From contig OY986971.1 of the NCBI GenBank assembly GCA_963920575.1, positions 16,048,492-16,112,491 of the forward strand: 64,000 nucleotides of DNA, given 5' to 3'. Each line of letters starts with the position of its first letter. Position 1 is the stretch's first letter. The notes under the pieces were generated by a model. That model ran no database searches and was not told where the DNA came from. It saw nothing but the letters and a program-made list of their open reading frames with translations. Shown here piece after piece: positions 34,005 to 45,620 of the stretch. The stretch is from Narthecium ossifragum (lineage: Eukaryota > Streptophyta > Magnoliopsida > Dioscoreales > Nartheciaceae). Made by a program: the position numbers and the translations under genes.

Positions 34005-34368
34005 CTTTTTTGCAAGTCCGCAATCGCGTCATGCAAGCGGTTTTTGTCGGAACAACGAAATCCTTACGCCCGGAGCATGCGCGCCGTGCTATTCGAGATC
34101 CGGGCGGGCTTCATCTCGCCGGCTCCGCGGTGACCCGGATCCTGGGGCGGTGATTTTAGAAGCGCGGGCGCGTAGTAATCCCCGAACGGCGCGAAAGGGG
34201 CCCCGCGCTCGAAGAGGAGAGAGGCTCGGGGGGTTTCGAGTCCCGTCCGGGAACATTGGTGCAGCACAAGAAACCAAATGTGCCACACGGGGCCCGCTTA
34301 ACGGCCGCGATTCGTCGCGAGGCGGGCCACGGGTTTCGGATAATAGGAATGGCGGTGCTAATGATTTC

Positions 34369-34488
34369 GGGTGCGATCATACCAGCACTAATGCACCGGA
34401 TCCCATCAGAACTCCGCAGTTAAGCGTGCTTGGGCGAGAGTAGTACTAGGATGGGTGACCTCCTGGGAAGTCCTCGTGTTGCACCCCT
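34369..34488 (+). rRNA. 5S rRNA: 5S rRNA gene, copy 72
   Basis: Consensus gene. Spacer F with u400 C. Confidence 0.98.
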
Positions 34489-34852
34489 CTTTTTTGCAAG
34501 TCCGCAATCGCGTCATGCAAGCGGTTTTTGTCGGAACAACGAAATCCTTACGCCCGGAGCATGCGCGCCGTGCTATTCGAGATCCGGGCGGGCTTCATTT
34601 CGCCGGCTCCGCGGTGACCCGGATCCTGGGGCGGTGATTTTAGAAGCGCGGGCGCGTAGTAATCCCCGAACGGCGCGAAAGGGGCCCCGCGCTCGAAGAG
34701 GAGAGAGGCTCTGGGGGTTTCGAGTCCCGTCCGGGAACATTGGTGCAGCACAAGAAACCAAATGTGCCACACGGGGCCCGCTTAACGGCCGCGATTCGTC
34801 GCGAGGCGGGCCACGGGTTTCGGATAATAGGAATGGCGGTGCTAATGATTTC

Positions 34853-34972
34853 GGGTGCGATCATACCAGCACTAATGCACCGGATCCCATCAGAACTCCG
34901 CAGTTAAGCGTGCTTGGGCGAGAGTAGTACTAGGATGGGTGACCTCCTGGGAAGTCCTCGTGTTGCTCCCCT
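34853..34972 (+). rRNA. 5S rRNA: 5S rRNA gene, copy 73
   Basis: A115T variant (34967), the duplicate of copy 53. Spacer E. Confidence 0.96.
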
Positions 34973-35336
34973 CTTTTTTGCAAGTCCGCAATCGCGTCAT
35001 GCAAGCGGTTTTTGTCGGAACAACGAAATCCTTACGCCCGGAGCATGCGCGCCGTGCTATTCGAGATCCGGGCGGGCTTCATCTCGCCGGCTCCGCGGTG
35101 ACCCGGATCCTGGGGCGGTGATTTTAGAAGCGCGGGCGCGTAGTAATCCCCGAACGGCGCGAAAGGGGCCCCGCGCTCGAAGAGGAGAGAGGCTCGGGGG
35201 GTTTCGAGTCCCGTCCGGGAACATTGGTGCAGCACAAGAAACCAAATGTGCCACACGGGGCCCGCTTAACGGCCGCGATTCGTCGCGAGGCGGGCCACGG
35301 GTTTCGGATAATAGGAATGGCGGTGCTAATGATTTC

Positions 35337-35456
35337 GGGTGCGATCATACCAGCACTAATGCACCGGATCCCATCAGAACTCCGCAGTTAAGCGTGCTTG
35401 GGCGAGAGTAGTACTAGGATGGGTGACCTCCTGGGAAGTCCTCGTGTTGCACCCCT
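35337..35456 (+). rRNA. 5S rRNA: 5S rRNA gene, copy 74
   Basis: Consensus gene. Spacer E. Confidence 0.98.
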
Positions 35457-35820
35457 CTTTTTTGCAAGTCCGCAATCGCGTCATGCAAGCGGTTTTTGTC
35501 GGAACAACGAAATCCTTACGCCCGGAGCATGCGCGCCGTGCTATTCGAGATCCGGGCGGGCTTCATCTCGCCGGCTCCGCGGTGACCCGGATCCTGGGGC
35601 GGTGATTTTAGAAGCGCGGGCGCGTAGTAATCCCCGAACGGCGCGAAAGGGGCCCCGCGCTCGAAGAGGAGAGAGGCTCGGGGGGTTTCGAGTCCCGTCC
35701 GGGAACATTGGTGCAGCACAAGAAACCAAATGTGCCACACGGGGCCCGCTTAACGGCCGCGATTCGTCGCGAGGCGGGCCACGGGTTTCGGATAATAGGA
35801 ATGGCGGTGCTAATGATTTC

Positions 35821-35940
35821 GGGTGCGATCATACCAGCACTAATGCACCGGATCCCATCAGAACTCCGCAGTTAAGCGTGCTTGGGCGAGAGTAGTACTA
35901 GGATGGGTGACCTCCTGGGAAGTCCTCGTGTTGCACCCCT
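35821..35940 (+). rRNA. 5S rRNA: 5S rRNA gene, copy 75
   Basis: Consensus gene. Spacer D, the last D in the window. Confidence 0.98.
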
Positions 35941-36304
35941 CTTTTTTGCAAGTCCGCAATCGCGTCATGCAAGCGGTTTTTGTCGGAACAACGAAATCCT
36001 TACGCCCGGAGCATGCGCGCCGTGCTATTCGAGATCCGGGCGGGCTTCATTTCGCCGGCTCCGCGGTGACCCGGATCCTGGGGCGGTGATTTTAGAAGCG
36101 CGGGCGCGTAGTAATCCCCGAACGGCGCGAAAGGGGCCCCGCGCTCGAAGAGGAGAGAGGCTCTGGGGGTTTCGAGTCCCGTCCGGGAACATTGGTGCAG
36201 CACAAGAAACCAAATGTGCCACACGGGGCCCGCTTAACGGCCTCGATTCGTCGCGAGGCGGGCCACGGGTTTCGGATAATAGGAATGGCGGTGCTAATGA
36301 TTTC

Positions 36305-36424
36305 GGGTGCGATCATACCAGCACTAATGCACCGGATCCCATCAGAACTCCGCAGTTAAGCGTGCTTGGGCGAGAGTAGTACTAGGATGGGTGACCTCCT
36401 GGGAAGTCCTCGTGTTGCACCCCT
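36305..36424 (+). rRNA. 5S rRNA: 5S rRNA gene, copy 76
   Basis: Consensus gene. Spacer B with u260 T. Confidence 0.98.
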
Positions 36425-36788
36425 CTTTTTTGCAAGTCCGCAATCGCGTCATGCAAGCGGTTTTTGTCGGAACAACGAAATCCTTACGCCCGGAGCATGC
36501 GCGCCGTGCTATTCGAGATCCGGGCGGGCTTCATTTCGCCGGCTCCGCGGTGACCCGGATCCTTGGGCGGTGATTTTAGAAGCGCGGGCGCGTAGTAATC
36601 CCCGAACGGCGCGAAAGGGGCCCCGCGCTCGAAGAGGAGAGAGGCTCTGGGGGTTTCGAGTCCCGTCCGGGAACATTGGTGCAGCACAAGAAACCAAATG
36701 TGCAACACGGGGCCCGCTTAACGGCCGCGATTCGTCGCGAGGCGGGCCACGGGTTTCGGATAAGAGGAATGGCGGTGCTAATGATTTC

Positions 36789-36908
36789 GGGTGCGATCAT
36801 ACCAGCACTAATGCACCGGATCCCATCAGAACTCCGCAGTTAAGCGTGCTTGGGCGAGAGTAGTACTAGGATGGGTGACCTCCTGGGAAGTCCTCGTGTT
36901 GCACCCCT
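36789..36908 (+). rRNA. 5S rRNA: 5S rRNA gene, copy 77
   Basis: Consensus gene without A54T, unlike its counterpart 57. TATA-like G at -25. Spacer A. Confidence 0.97.
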
Positions 36909-37272
36909 CTTTTTTGCAAGTCCGCAATCGCGTCATGCAAGCGGTTTTTGTCGGAACAACGAAATCCTTACGCCCGGAGCATGCGCGCCGTGCTATTCGA
37001 GATCCGGGCGGGCTTCATTTCGCCGGCTCCGCGGTGACCCGGATCCTGGGGCGGTGATTTTAGAAGCGCGGGCGCGTAGTAATCCCCGAACGGCGCGAAA
37101 GGGGCCCCGCGCTCGAAGAGGAGAGAGGCTCGGGGGGTTTCGAGTCCCGTCCGGGAACATGGGTGCAGCACAAGAAACCAAATGTGCCACACGGGGCCCG
37201 CTTAACGGCCGCGATTCGTCGCGAGGCGGGCCACGGGTTTCGGATAATAGGAATGGCGGTGCTAATGATTTC

Positions 37273-37392
37273 GGGCGCGATCATACCAGCACTAATGCAC
37301 CGGATCCCATCAGAACTCCGCAGTTAAGCGTGCTTGGGCGAGAGTAGTACTAGGATGGGTGACCTCCTGGGAAGTCCTCGTGTTGCACCCCT
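37273..37392 (+). rRNA. 5S rRNA: 5S rRNA gene, copy 78
   Basis: T4C variant. Spacer B with u260 T. Confidence 0.97.
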
Positions 37393-37756
37393 CTTTTTTG
37401 CAAGTCCGCAATCGCGTCATGCAAGCGGTTTTTGTCGGAACAACGAAATCCTTACGCCCGGAGCATGCGCGCCGTGCTATTCGAGATCCGGGCGGGCTTC
37501 ATTTCGCCGGCTCCGCGGTGACCCGGATCCTTGGGCGGTGATTTTAGAAGCGCGGGCGCGTAGTAATCCCCGAACGGCGCGAAAGGGGCCCCGCGCTCGA
37601 AGAGGAGAGAGGCTCTGGGGGTTTCGAGTCCCGTCCGGGAACATTGGTGCAGCACAAGAAACCAAATGTGCAACACGGGGCCCGCTTAACGGCCGCGATT
37701 CGTCGCGAGGCGGGCCACGGGTTTCGGATAAGAGGAATGGCGGTGCTAATGATTTC

Positions 37757-37876
37757 GGGTGCGATCATACCAGCACTAATGCACCGGATCCCATCAGAAC
37801 TCCGCAGTTAAGCGTGCTTGGGCGAGAGTAGTACTAGGATGGGTGACCTCCTGGGAAGTCCTCGTGTTGCACCCCT
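37757..37876 (+). rRNA. 5S rRNA: 5S rRNA gene, copy 79
   Basis: Consensus gene, TATA-like G at -25. Spacer A. Confidence 0.97.
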
Positions 37877-38240
37877 CTTTTTTGCAAGTCCGCAATCGCG
37901 TCATGCAAGCGGTTTTTGTCGGAACAACGAAATCCTTACGCCCGGAGCATGCGCGCCGTGCTATTCGAGATCCGGGCGGGCTTCATTTCGCCGGCTCCGC
38001 GGTGACCCGGATCCTGGGGCGGTGATTTTAGAAGCGCGGGCGCGTAGTAATCCCCGAACGGCGCGAAAGGGGCCCCGCGCTCGAAGAGGAGAGAGGCTCG
38101 GGGGGTTTCGAGTCCCGTCCGGGAACATGGGTGCAGCACAAGAAACCAAATGTGCCACACGGGGCCCGCTTAACGGCCGCGATTCGTCGCGAGGCGGGCC
38201 ACGGGTTTCGGATAATAGGAATGGCGGTGCTAATGATTTC

Positions 38241-38360
38241 GGGCGCGATCATACCAGCACTAATGCACCGGATCCCATCAGAACTCCGCAGTTAAGCGTG
38301 CTTGGGCGAGAGTAGTACTAGGATGGGTGACCTCCTGGGAAGTCCTCGTGTTGCACCCCT
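38241..38360 (+). rRNA. 5S rRNA: 5S rRNA gene, copy 80
   Basis: T4C variant. Spacer G with a private C to T near 38684. Confidence 0.97.
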
Positions 38361-38724
38361 CTTTTTTGCAAGTCCGCAATCGCGTCATGCAAGCGGTTTT
38401 TGTCGGAACAACGAAATCCTTACGCCCGGAGCATGCGCGCCGTGCTATTCGAGATCCGGGCGGGCTTCATTTCGCCGGCTTCGCGGTGACCCGAATCCTG
38501 GGGCGGTGATTTTAGAAGCGCGGGCGCGTAGTAATCCCCGAACGGCGCGAAAGGGGCCCCGCGCTCGAAGAGGAGAGAGGCTCGGGGGGTTTCGAGTCCC
38601 GTCCGGGAACATGGGTGCAGCACAAGAAACCAAATGTGCCACACGGGGCCCGCTTAACGGCCGCGATTCGTCGCGAGGCGGGCTACGGGTTTCGGATAAT
38701 AGGAATGGCGGTGCTAATGATTTC

Positions 38725-38844
38725 GGGCGCGATCATACCAGCACTAATGCACCGGATCCCATCAGAACTCCGCAGTTAAGCGTGCTTGGGCGAGAGTAGT
38801 ACTAGGATGGGTGACCTCCTGGGAAGTCCTCGTGTTGCACCCCT
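38725..38844 (+). rRNA. 5S rRNA: 5S rRNA gene, copy 81
   Basis: T4C variant. Spacer E. Confidence 0.97.
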
Positions 38845-39208
38845 CTTTTTTGCAAGTCCGCAATCGCGTCATGCAAGCGGTTTTTGTCGGAACAACGAAA
38901 TCCTTACGCCCGGAGCATGCGCGCCGTGCTATTCGAGATCCGGGCGGGCTTCATCTCGCCGGCTCCGCGGTGACCCGGATCCTGGGGCGGTGATTTTAGA
39001 AGCGCGGGCGCGTAGTAATCCCCGAACGGCGCGAAAGGGGCCCCGCGCTCGAAGAGGAGAGAGGCTCGGGGGGTTTCGAGTCCCGTCCGGGAACATTGGT
39101 GCAGCACAAGAAACCAAATGTGCCACACGGGGCCCGCTTAACGGCCGCGATTCGTCGCGAGGCGGGCCACGGGTTTCGGATAATAGGAATGGCGGTGCTA
39201 ATGATTTC

Positions 39209-39328
39209 GGGTGCGATCATACCAGCACTAATGCACCGGATCCCATCAGAACTCCGCAGTTAAGCGTGCTTGGGCGAGAGTAGTACTAGGATGGGTGACC
39301 TCCTGGGAAGTCCTCGTGTTGCACCCCT
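39209..39328 (+). rRNA. 5S rRNA: 5S rRNA gene, copy 82
   Basis: Consensus gene. Spacer F with u400 A, the F form used from here rightward. Confidence 0.98.
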
Positions 39329-39692
39329 CTTTTTTGCAAGTCCGCAATCGCGTCATGCAAGCGGTTTTTGTCGGAACAACGAAATCCTTACGCCCGGAGC
39401 ATGCGCGCCGTGCTATTCGAGATCCGGGCGGGCTTCATTTCGCCGGCTCCGCGGTGACCCGGATCCTGGGGCGGTGATTTTAGAAGCGCGGGCGCGTAGT
39501 AATCCCCGAACGGCGCGAAAGGGGCCCCGCGCTCGAAGAGGAGAGAGGCTCTGGGGGTTTCGAGTCCCGTCCGGGAACATTGGTGCAGCACAAGAAACCA
39601 AATGTGCAACACGGGGCCCGCTTAACGGCCGCGATTCGTCGCGAGGCGGGCCACGGGTTTCGGATAATAGGAATGGCGGTGCTAATGATTTC

Positions 39693-39812
39693 GGGTGCGA
39701 TCATACCAGCACTAATGCACCGGATCCCATCAGAACTCCGCAGTTAAGCGTGCTTGGGCGAGAGTAGTACTAGGATGGGTGACCTCCTGGGAAGTCCTCG
39801 TGTTGCACCCCT
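39693..39812 (+). rRNA. 5S rRNA: 5S rRNA gene, copy 83
   Basis: Consensus gene. Spacer B with u260 T. Confidence 0.98.
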
Positions 39813-40176
39813 CTTTTTTGCAAGTCCGCAATCGCGTCATGCAAGCGGTTTTTGTCGGAACAACGAAATCCTTACGCCCGGAGCATGCGCGCCGTGCTAT
39901 TCGAGATCCGGGCGGGCTTCATTTCGCCGGCTCCGCGGTGACCCGGATCCTTGGGCGGTGATTTTAGAAGCGCGGGCGCGTAGTAATCCCCGAACGGCGC
40001 GAAAGGGGCCCCGCGCTCGAAGAGGAGAGAGGCTCTGGGGGTTTCGAGTCCCGTCCGGGAACATTGGTGCAGCACAAGAAACCAAATGTGCAACACGGGG
40101 CCCGCTTAACGGCCGCGATTCGTCGCGAGGCGGGCCACGGGTTTCGGATAAGAGGAATGGCGGTGCTAATGATTTC

Positions 40177-40296
40177 GGGTGCGATCATACCAGCACTAAT
40201 GCACCGGATCCCATCAGAACTCCGCAGTTAAGCGTGCTTGGGCGAGAGTAGTACTAGGATGGGTGACCTCCTGGGAAGTCCTCGTGTTGCACCCCT
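40177..40296 (+). rRNA. 5S rRNA: 5S rRNA gene, copy 84
   Basis: Consensus gene, TATA-like G at -25. Spacer G. Confidence 0.97.
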
Positions 40297-40660
40297 CTTT
40301 TTTGCAAGTCCGCAATCGCGTCATGCAAGCGGTTTTTGTCGGAACAACGAAATCCTTACGCCCGGAGCATGCGCGCCGTGCTATTCGAGATCCGGGCGGG
40401 CTTCATTTCGCCGGCTTCGCGGTGACCCGAATCCTGGGGCGGTGATTTTAGAAGCGCGGGCGCGTAGTAATCCCCGAACGGCGCGAAAGGGGCCCCGCGC
40501 TCGAAGAGGAGAGAGGCTCGGGGGGTTTCGAGTCCCGTCCGGGAACATGGGTGCAGCACAAGAAACCAAATGTGCCACACGGGGCCCGCTTAACGGCCGC
40601 GATTCGTCGCGAGGCGGGCCACGGGTTTCGGATAATAGGAATGGCGGTGCTAATGATTTC

Positions 40661-40780
40661 GGGCGCGATCATACCAGCACTAATGCACCGGATCCCATCA
40701 GAACTCCGCAGTTAAGCGTGCTTGGGCGAGAGTAGTACTAGGATGGGTGACCTCCTGGGAAGTCCTCGTGTTGCACCCCT
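40661..40780 (+). rRNA. 5S rRNA: 5S rRNA gene, copy 85
   Basis: T4C variant. Spacer G. Confidence 0.97.
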
Positions 40781-41144
40781 CTTTTTTGCAAGTCCGCAAT
40801 CGCGTCATGCAAGCGGTTTTTGTCGGAACAACGAAATCCTTACGCCCGGAGCATGCGCGCCGTGCTATTCGAGATCCGGGCGGGCTTCATTTCGCCGGCT
40901 TCGCGGTGACCCGAATCCTGGGGCGGTGATTTTAGAAGCGCGGGCGCGTAGTAATCCCCGAACGGCGCGAAAGGGGCCCCGCGCTCGAAGAGGAGAGAGG
41001 CTCGGGGGGTTTCGAGTCCCGTCCGGGAACATGGGTGCAGCACAAGAAACCAAATGTGCCACACGGGGCCCGCTTAACGGCCGCGATTCGTCGCGAGGCG
41101 GGCCACGGGTTTCGGATAATAGGAATGGCGGTGCTAATGATTTC

Positions 41145-41264
41145 GGGCGCGATCATACCAGCACTAATGCACCGGATCCCATCAGAACTCCGCAGTTAAG
41201 CGTGCTTGGGCGAGAGTAGTACTAGGATGGGTGACCTCCTGGGAAGTCCTCGTGTTGCACCCCT
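41145..41264 (+). rRNA. 5S rRNA: 5S rRNA gene, copy 86
   Basis: T4C variant. Spacer E. Confidence 0.97.
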
Positions 41265-41628
41265 CTTTTTTGCAAGTCCGCAATCGCGTCATGCAAGCGG
41301 TTTTTGTCGGAACAACGAAATCCTTACGCCCGGAGCATGCGCGCCGTGCTATTCGAGATCCGGGCGGGCTTCATCTCGCCGGCTCCGCGGTGACCCGGAT
41401 CCTGGGGCGGTGATTTTAGAAGCGCGGGCGCGTAGTAATCCCCGAACGGCGCGAAAGGGGCCCCGCGCTCGAAGAGGAGAGAGGCTCGGGGGGTTTCGAG
41501 TCCCGTCCGGGAACATTGGTGCAGCACAAGAAACCAAATGTGCCACACGGGGCCCGCTTAACGGCCGCGATTCGTCGCGAGGCGGGCCACGGGTTTCGGA
41601 TAATAGGAATGGCGGTGCTAATGATTTC

Positions 41629-41748
41629 GGGTGCGATCATACCAGCACTAATGCACCGGATCCCATCAGAACTCCGCAGTTAAGCGTGCTTGGGCGAGAG
41701 TAGTACTAGGATGGGTGACCTCCTGGGAAGTCCTCGTGTTGCACCCCT
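41629..41748 (+). rRNA. 5S rRNA: 5S rRNA gene, copy 87
   Basis: Consensus gene. Spacer F. Confidence 0.98.
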
Positions 41749-42112
41749 CTTTTTTGCAAGTCCGCAATCGCGTCATGCAAGCGGTTTTTGTCGGAACAAC
41801 GAAATCCTTACGCCCGGAGCATGCGCGCCGTGCTATTCGAGATCCGGGCGGGCTTCATTTCGCCGGCTCCGCGGTGACCCGGATCCTGGGGCGGTGATTT
41901 TAGAAGCGCGGGCGCGTAGTAATCCCCGAACGGCGCGAAAGGGGCCCCGCGCTCGAAGAGGAGAGAGGCTCTGGGGGTTTCGAGTCCCGTCCGGGAACAT
42001 TGGTGCAGCACAAGAAACCAAATGTGCAACACGGGGCCCGCTTAACGGCCGCGATTCGTCGCGAGGCGGGCCACGGGTTTCGGATAATAGGAATGGCGGT
42101 GCTAATGATTTC

Positions 42113-42232
42113 GGGTGCGATCATACCAGCACTAATGCACCGGATCCCATCAGAACTCCGCAGTTAAGCGTGCTTGGGCGAGAGTAGTACTAGGATGGGT
42201 GACCTCCTGGGAAGTCCTCGTGTTGCACCCCT
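42113..42232 (+). rRNA. 5S rRNA: 5S rRNA gene, copy 88
   Basis: Consensus gene. Spacer B with u260 T. Confidence 0.98.
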
Positions 42233-42596
42233 CTTTTTTGCAAGTCCGCAATCGCGTCATGCAAGCGGTTTTTGTCGGAACAACGAAATCCTTACGCCCG
42301 GAGCATGCGCGCCGTGCTATTCGAGATCCGGGCGGGCTTCATTTCGCCGGCTCCGCGGTGACCCGGATCCTTGGGCGGTGATTTTAGAAGCGCGGGCGCG
42401 TAGTAATCCCCGAACGGCGCGAAAGGGGCCCCGCGCTCGAAGAGGAGAGAGGCTCTGGGGGTTTCGAGTCCCGTCCGGGAACATTGGTGCAGCACAAGAA
42501 ACCAAATGTGCAACACGGGGCCCGCTTAACGGCCGCGATTCGTCGCGAGGCGGGCCACGGGTTTCGGATAAGAGGAATGGCGGTGCTAATGATTTC

Positions 42597-42716
42597 GGGT
42601 GCGATCATACCAGCACTAATGCACCGGATCCCATCAGAACTCCGCAGTTAAGCGTGCTTGGGCGAGAGTAGTACTAGGATGGGTGACCTCCTGGGAAGTC
42701 CTCGTGTTGCACCCCT
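42597..42716 (+). rRNA. 5S rRNA: 5S rRNA gene, copy 89
   Basis: Consensus gene, TATA-like G at -25. Spacer G. Confidence 0.97.
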
Positions 42717-43080
42717 CTTTTTTGCAAGTCCGCAATCGCGTCATGCAAGCGGTTTTTGTCGGAACAACGAAATCCTTACGCCCGGAGCATGCGCGCCGTG
42801 CTATTCGAGATCCGGGCGGGCTTCATTTCGCCGGCTTCGCGGTGACCCGAATCCTGGGGCGGTGATTTTAGAAGCGCGGGCGCGTAGTAATCCCCGAACG
42901 GCGCGAAAGGGGCCCCGCGCTCGAAGAGGAGAGAGGCTCGGGGGGTTTCGAGTCCCGTCCGGGAACATGGGTGCAGCACAAGAAACCAAATGTGCCACAC
43001 GGGGCCCGCTTAACGGCCGCGATTCGTCGCGAGGCGGGCCACGGGTTTCGGATAATAGGAATGGCGGTGCTAATGATTTC

Positions 43081-43200
43081 GGGCGCGATCATACCAGCAC
43101 TAATGCACCGGATCCCATCAGAACTCCGCAGTTAAGCGTGCTTGGGCGAGAGTAGTACTAGGATGGGTGACCTCCTGGGAAGTCCTCGTGTTGCACCCCT
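43081..43200 (+). rRNA. 5S rRNA: 5S rRNA gene, copy 90
   Basis: T4C variant. Spacer G. Confidence 0.97.
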
Positions 43201-43564
43201 CTTTTTTGCAAGTCCGCAATCGCGTCATGCAAGCGGTTTTTGTCGGAACAACGAAATCCTTACGCCCGGAGCATGCGCGCCGTGCTATTCGAGATCCGGG
43301 CGGGCTTCATTTCGCCGGCTTCGCGGTGACCCGAATCCTGGGGCGGTGATTTTAGAAGCGCGGGCGCGTAGTAATCCCCGAACGGCGCGAAAGGGGCCCC
43401 GCGCTCGAAGAGGAGAGAGGCTCGGGGGGTTTCGAGTCCCGTCCGGGAACATGGGTGCAGCACAAGAAACCAAATGTGCCACACGGGGCCCGCTTAACGG
43501 CCGCGATTCGTCGCGAGGCGGGCCACGGGTTTCGGATAATAGGAATGGCGGTGCTAATGATTTC

Positions 43565-43684
43565 GGGCGCGATCATACCAGCACTAATGCACCGGATCCC
43601 ATCAGAACTCCGCAGTTAAGCGTGCTTGGGCGAGAGTAGTACTAGGATGGGTGACCTCCTGGGAAGTCCTCGTGTTGCACCCCT
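43565..43684 (+). rRNA. 5S rRNA: 5S rRNA gene, copy 91
   Basis: T4C variant, the last C4 gene in the window. Spacer E. Confidence 0.97.
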
Positions 43685-44048
43685 CTTTTTTGCAAGTCCG
43701 CAATCGCGTCATGCAAGCGGTTTTTGTCGGAACAACGAAATCCTTACGCCCGGAGCATGCGCGCCGTGCTATTCGAGATCCGGGCGGGCTTCATCTCGCC
43801 GGCTCCGCGGTGACCCGGATCCTGGGGCGGTGATTTTAGAAGCGCGGGCGCGTAGTAATCCCCGAACGGCGCGAAAGGGGCCCCGCGCTCGAAGAGGAGA
43901 GAGGCTCGGGGGGTTTCGAGTCCCGTCCGGGAACATTGGTGCAGCACAAGAAACCAAATGTGCCACACGGGGCCCGCTTAACGGCCGCGATTCGTCGCGA
44001 GGCGGGCCACGGGTTTCGGATAATAGGAATGGCGGTGCTAATGATTTC

Positions 44049-44168
44049 GGGTGCGATCATACCAGCACTAATGCACCGGATCCCATCAGAACTCCGCAGT
44101 TAAGCGTGCTTGGGCGAGAGTAGTACTAGGATGGGTTACCTCCTGGGAAGTCCTCGTGTTGCACCCCT
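44049..44168 (+). rRNA. 5S rRNA: 5S rRNA gene, copy 92 (C-box variant)
   Basis: G89T (44137) in the C box, first of seven such copies. Spacer E follows, the last E. Confidence 0.95.
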
Positions 44169-44532
44169 CTTTTTTGCAAGTCCGCAATCGCGTCATGCAA
44201 GCGGTTTTTGTCGGAACAACGAAATCCTTACGCCCGGAGCATGCGCGCCGTGCTATTCGAGATCCGGGCGGGCTTCATCTCGCCGGCTCCGCGGTGACCC
44301 GGATCCTGGGGCGGTGATTTTAGAAGCGCGGGCGCGTAGTAATCCCCGAACGGCGCGAAAGGGGCCCCGCGCTCGAAGAGGAGAGAGGCTCGGGGGGTTT
44401 CGAGTCCCGTCCGGGAACATTGGTGCAGCACAAGAAACCAAATGTGCCACACGGGGCCCGCTTAACGGCCGCGATTCGTCGCGAGGCGGGCCACGGGTTT
44501 CGGATAATAGGAATGGCGGTGCTAATGATTTC

Positions 44533-44652
44533 GGGTGCGATCATACCAGCACTAATGCACCGGATCCCATCAGAACTCCGCAGTTAAGCGTGCTTGGGCG
44601 AGAGTAGTACTAGGATGGGTGACCTCCTGGGAAGTCCTCGTGTTGCACCCCT
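44533..44652 (+). rRNA. 5S rRNA: 5S rRNA gene, copy 93
   Basis: Consensus gene. Spacer F. Confidence 0.98.
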
Positions 44653-45016
44653 CTTTTTTGCAAGTCCGCAATCGCGTCATGCAAGCGGTTTTTGTCGGAA
44701 CAACGAAATCCTTACGCCCGGAGCATGCGCGCCGTGCTATTCGAGATCCGGGCGGGCTTCATTTCGCCGGCTCCGCGGTGACCCGGATCCTGGGGCGGTG
44801 ATTTTAGAAGCGCGGGCGCGTAGTAATCCCCGAACGGCGCGAAAGGGGCCCCGCGCTCGAAGAGGAGAGAGGCTCTGGGGGTTTCGAGTCCCGTCCGGGA
44901 ACATTGGTGCAGCACAAGAAACCAAATGTGCAACACGGGGCCCGCTTAACGGCCGCGATTCGTCGCGAGGCGGGCCACGGGTTTCGGATAATAGGAATGG
45001 CGGTGCTAATGATTTC

Positions 45017-45136
45017 GGGTGCGATCATACCAGCACTAATGCACCGGATCCCATCAGAACTCCGCAGTTAAGCGTGCTTGGGCGAGAGTAGTACTAGGAT
45101 GGGTGACCTCCTGGGAAGTCCTCGTGTTGCACCCCT
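45017..45136 (+). rRNA. 5S rRNA: 5S rRNA gene, copy 94
   Basis: Consensus gene. Spacer H, the first H. Confidence 0.98.
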
Positions 45137-45500
45137 CTTTTTTGCAAGTCCGCAATCGCGTCATGCAAGCGGTTTTTGTCGGAACAACGAAATCCTTACG
45201 CCCGGAGCATGCGCGCCGTGCTATTCGAGATCCGGGCGGGCTTCATTTCGCCGGCTCCGCGGTGACCCGGATCCTGGGGCGGTGATTTTAGAAGCGCGGG
45301 CGCGTAGTAATCCCCGAACGGCGCGAAAGGGGCCCCGCGCTCGAAGAGGAGAGAGGCTCGGGGGGTTTCGAGTCCCGTCCGGGAACATGGGTGCAGCACA
45401 AGAAACCAAATGTGCCACACGGGGCCCGCTTAACGGCCGCGATTCGTCGCGAGGCGGGCCACGGGTTTCGGATAATAGGAATGGCGGTGCTAATGATTTC

Positions 45501-45620
45501 GGGTGCGATCATACCAGCACTAATGCACCGGATCCCATCAGAACTCCGCAGTTAAGCGTGCTTGGGCGAGAGTAGTACTAGGATGGGTGACCTCCTGGGA
45601 AGTCCTCGTGTTGCACCCCT
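45501..45620 (+). rRNA. 5S rRNA: 5S rRNA gene, copy 95
   Basis: Consensus gene. Spacer H with a private C to A near 45725. Confidence 0.98.

Larger units (their letters stand above)
31465..38240 (+). repeat. 14-unit segmental duplication, right copy
   Basis: Units 66-79 are the partner of units 46-59. Copy 77, the counterpart of copy 57, lacks A54T. Copy 66 has C4 while copy 46 has T4, which places the left breakpoint near that gene start. Confidence 0.85.
38241..44048 (+). repeat. 5-unit higher-order repeat G-E-F-B-G, two copies plus a partial
   Basis: Units 80-84, 85-89 and the partial 90-91 follow the spacer order G, E, F, B, G with a 2420-base period. Most G spacers (u241 T with u254 A) are in this block. 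Unit 80 has a private C to T (GGCTACGGG). Confidence 0.83.
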
